A stretch of 64,000 bases of DNA, taken from Caulobacter sp031457805. Its GTDB lineage: Bacteria; Pseudomonadota; Alphaproteobacteria; Caulobacterales; Caulobacteraceae. Position numbers and translations under genes: made by a program. The stretch lies in NCBI RefSeq assembly GCF_031457805.1, contig NZ_JAVDXI010000001.1, forward strand, positions 620,001-684,000, written 5' to 3'. Shown here piece by piece: positions 61,657 through 64,000 of this stretch; position 1 is the first letter of the stretch; every line of letters starts with the position of its first letter. The notes under the pieces are model-generated. The model saw only the letters and a list, made by a program, of their open reading frames with translations, did not search any database and was not told where the DNA came from.

Positions 61657-64000
61657 TTACGACGACGCCATCGGGCCGGGACGTTCGGACTGCGCCCCGC
61701 AAGTGTCACAGACGGTCATGCCGCCGCGGCGCACCAGCGAAAGGTCGCCACAGGCCGGGCACATCTCGCCATCGGCCCCCGGGCGGTCGGCGCCCTCGAC
61801 CCTACGCCGGCCGAAGCTGGCAAAGACCAGGTTGTCAGGCGTGGCGCCGCGCGAAAAACCTTTGGAAATGAAGCGGCTGGCGGGAACCGGATCGATGTCG
61901 TCGTCCAGCAGGTCATCCTCGGCGAGACGTTTGCCGGCGCCGAGTCCGTCAGCGTTGAACTCACCGGGATCGCCGTTGGCGAGGTCGTCGCGGCCGAGGT
62001 ACGACACGCCGAGCTCGCGGAAGATGTAGTCGAGGATGGAGGTCGCGGACTTGATCGAGTCATTGCCCGTGACTGGGCCTGCCGGCTCGAACTTGGTGTA
62101 GACAAACGCATCGACGAACTCGTCCAGAGGCACGCCGTGCTGCAGGCCCAGCGAGACGGCGATGGCGAAGTTGTTCATCAGGCTCCGGAAGGCCGCGCCC
62201 TCCTTGTGCATGTCGATGAACAGCTCGCCGAGCTCGCCGTCCTCGTACTCGCCCGTATGCAGGTAGACCTTGTGCCCCCCGACAGCGGCCTTCTGGATGT
62301 AGCCCTTGCGACGGTCGGGCAGGCGGCGGCGTGAGCGGTCGCGTTCGACGATCCGCTCGACCACGCGCTCGGTCACTATCGGCTCGCGCGGCGGAGGAGG
62401 GCGAGGCGCTTCGGCCGCCGGTTCCTCGGGCAGATCCAGCTTGAAGTCGTGCGGCGTGGGCGCACGCTGCAGGCGCAGGGCGCGTACCCCGGCCCTGGCC
62501 GCTGCGGCCTGCGCGCGCACTGCGTCAGCCGGACGCGCATCGTGCGGGATCAGCACTGTCACGGCCGTCGGCAGACAGGCGAAGCTTTCCACGGCCGCCA
62601 GCATGGCCAGGCGTTCTGGGAACGTGGCGTTTTCGACGGAGCGGAACGCCTCGCGAAGGTCGGGATTGAGCGCCTCGCAGTCGCCCAGCGTACCTGCGCC
62701 CAGGGCGTGGCGTTCAGCTGCTGCGATCTCCGCGACCGAGAAGTCGGCGAAGGCCAGGGTGTCGAAATCGCGGCGGGCGACATCCTCGGCCGAGGCGCCG
62801 AGCACGTCGCGTAGGAATCCGGCCCCAACCACGGACGGGGCGAAGGCGGCGCGGATGCCGTGATGCTCGCGCAGGGCGCTCTCGGCCTTTTCAATCTCGT
62901 GAGCGGTAAAGCCACGCGCCTGCAGCATGGCGTGGTCGATCGCCGGGCTCTCGGCCAGAGAGCCATGGCCCAGCGCGTGGCGACGGGCGGCGTCGAGGTC
63001 GACGCCCTCGGAGGACAGCGCCTCGAACGCAGCGGCGCTGAACGTCGGCATCAAGAAGCCATCGGCCGTCTGGGCCACTGACACCGGCGCCATCGCACCC
63101 GCCGGGCCCACGGGCGCGCCGCCAAGGCGTAGCGTCGCCTCGGCGTCGACGAACGGACCGACCAGTCCGGCCGAGCGGAGGCCGTGCTTGCGGGCCAGGG
63201 CGTGCGCAGTCGCCAGTGAGGCCGCCGCTTCCGTCGCCAGCGCCGAGCGCAGGGCGGCGGCGCGAACCCGGCGTTCGGCTATGGTCTTGAGGACGCCTTG
63301 GCGGTCATGATCGAACGCGGGATCCTGACCCAGTACGGCGGCGGCCTCGGCGCTGGCCGACAGGGCGGCGCCGACGGCGAGAGCCCAGAGCGCGGCCGCG
63401 CCGTCTTTGCCTTCGATGCTCGTCTGGCTGTAGCCTTGGCTCAGCAGGCAGTCGCCCACGCCCGCCAGCGACAAGCGGGCCGGGCGATCGCCGCGATCCA
63501 GCTCCAGGGCCGTGGCCCACAGATGGCAGACAAAGGTGAAGCGCTCGATGTCGAACCCTTCGGCGTCCAGAAAGACGCTGGCGTCGATCGCCGCGCCGAT
63601 CGCCGCGCCGCGAGACAGGGCTTCGGCGTCGGTCGGCGACAGCGCCAGGGTCAGGGCGCTGGTTTCCCAACCGACCTGGGCGGCGAGGGTGGCGTCCTCG
63701 TCGCCGGCGGAAACCGCTTGGCGAGTCGCGGCGGCGACCAGGGGGCGCTCGTCGTTCTCTGGGGGCGCGATCAGCGGCGCCCGAGGCTGGTCAGCCAGGG
63801 CGATGGCGTCGATGATGGTCTGATCGTCAGCGCCCAGCTCGCGCGCTTTCCGCGCCGCGCGGGCCAAGGCGGGGTTCTTGCGCACATCGCTGCAAGCGCG
63901 GCTGTCGCCCTGGCAGCGACGCACCGCATCGGCGACCTGATCGAGCGCGGCGTTCAACCGCGCGGCGGCTTGTGACGCCAGGACGCGCGCCCGGCGTTGG
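61657..64000 (-). CDS. nrdJ: Adenosylcobalamin-dependent ribonucleotide reductase, C-terminal part (5' end outside window)
   Basis: NrdJ reduces ribonucleotides to deoxyribonucleotides using coenzyme B12 instead of oxygen. The frame is open to the right edge with no start, so only the C-terminal 780 or so residues are seen and the catalytic barrel lies beyond. The conserved late block is clear: KGYIQKAAVGGHKVYLHTGE, FIDMHKEGAAFRSLMNNFAI and EPAGPVTGNDSIKSATSILD. The extreme C-terminus has two CxxC pairs (CPACG and CDTCG), probably zinc-binding. The preceding 450 residues are an Ala-rich region known from alphaproteobacterial NrdJ. Confidence 0.9.
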   Translation of the reverse strand, partial: QRRARVLASQAAARLNAALDQVADAVRRCQGDSRACSDVRKNPALARAARKARELGADDQTIIDAIALADQPRAPLIAPPENDERPLVAAATRQAVSAGDEDATLAAQVGWETSALTLALSPTDAEALSRGAAIGAAIDASVFLDAEGFDIERFTFVCHLWATALELDRGDRPARLSLAGVGDCLLSQGYSQTSIEGKDGAAALWALAVGAALSASAEAAAVLGQDPAFDHDRQGVLKTIAERRVRAAALRSALATEAAASLATAHALARKHGLRSAGLVGPFVDAEATLRLGGAPVGPAGAMAPVSVAQTADGFLMPTFSAAAFEALSSEGVDLDAARRHALGHGSLAESPAIDHAMLQARGFTAHEIEKAESALREHHGIRAAFAPSVVGAGFLRDVLGASAEDVARRDFDTLAFADFSVAEIAAAERHALGAGTLGDCEALNPDLREAFRSVENATFPERLAMLAAVESFACLPTAVTVLIPHDARPADAVRAQAAAARAGVRALRLQRAPTPHDFKLDLPEEPAAEAPRPPPPREPIVTERVVERIVERDRSRRRLPDRRKGYIQKAAVGGHKVYLHTGEYEDGELGELFIDMHKEGAAFRSLMNNFAIAVSLGLQHGVPLDEFVDAFVYTKFEPAGPVTGNDSIKSATSILDYIFRELGVSYLGRDDLANGDPGEFNADGLGAGKRLAEDDLLDDDIDPVPASRFISKGFSRGATPDNLVFASFGRRRVEGADRPGADGEMCPACGDLSLVRRGGMTVCDTCGAQSERPGPMASS

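Overview
The window is high-GC chromosomal DNA from an alphaproteobacterium, almost certainly a Caulobacter close to C. vibrioides (crescentus). Several things point there. Gene order matches the conserved alphaproteobacterial run from rpsB to tpiA. A 29-codon membrane peptide matching the division inhibitor sidA lies directly before dnaE, behind a GAAC-N7-GAAC SOS box. An MmpA-type site-2 protease, LpxI (the UDP-diacylglucosamine hydrolase first found in Caulobacter), Caulobacter-style LexA boxes and a likely Caulobacter intergenic repeat with a GANTC site are also present. No rRNA, tRNA, CRISPR, insertion sequence or prophage was seen. This is core genome.

Layout. 1-11.4 kb: the 3' part of the complex I operon (nuoF-N), with two tiny lipoprotein genes between nuoH and nuoI, then birA, coaX and rnj nearly back to back. 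14.7-19.1 kb: mce, a DUF1467 gene, a candidate sRNA with a strong terminator, proS and lolCD. 19.1-25.1 kb: a nucleoside hydrolase, sidA, dnaE, a GFA-family protein and a HAD phosphatase. 25.4-40.2 kb: a translation and envelope superoperon, rpsB-tsf-pyrH-frr-uppS-cdsA-dxr-rseP-bamA-skp-lpxD-fabZ-lpxA-lpxI-lpxB. 40.2-42.3 kb: a FliK-like and FlhB-C-like pair behind a CtrA-like box.

42.4-50.7 kb: gltA and gltX on the minus strand, comEC and an ICL/PEP-mutase family gene on the plus strand, then lexA, a methyltransferase and an acyltransferase on the minus strand. 50.8-57.2 kb: ppiD-trpE and trpG-trpD-trpC on the minus strand, split by an intergenic repeat and a small plus-strand gene. 57.3-60.1 kb: tpiA and aspS. 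60.1-64 kb: two paralogous exported pentapeptide-repeat proteins and the C-terminal part of an adenosylcobalamin-dependent ribonucleotide reductase (nrdJ), cut by the window edge.

How the genes work together. The middle block couples protein synthesis to outer-membrane building: lipid A (lpxD, lpxA, lpxI, lpxB), the undecaprenyl carrier, phospholipid precursors, isoprenoids and outer-membrane protein assembly. lexA at 49 kb probably controls itself and sidA at 20 kb. Many genes overlap by 1-4 bases (TGATG, ATGA, GTGA), which suggests translational coupling. I did not find an obviously new multi-gene system. The best leads are the nuo-embedded lipoproteins, the FliK/FlhB-like pair, the candidate sRNA, the paired cysteine-bearing pentapeptide proteins and the His-rich loop of NuoL.
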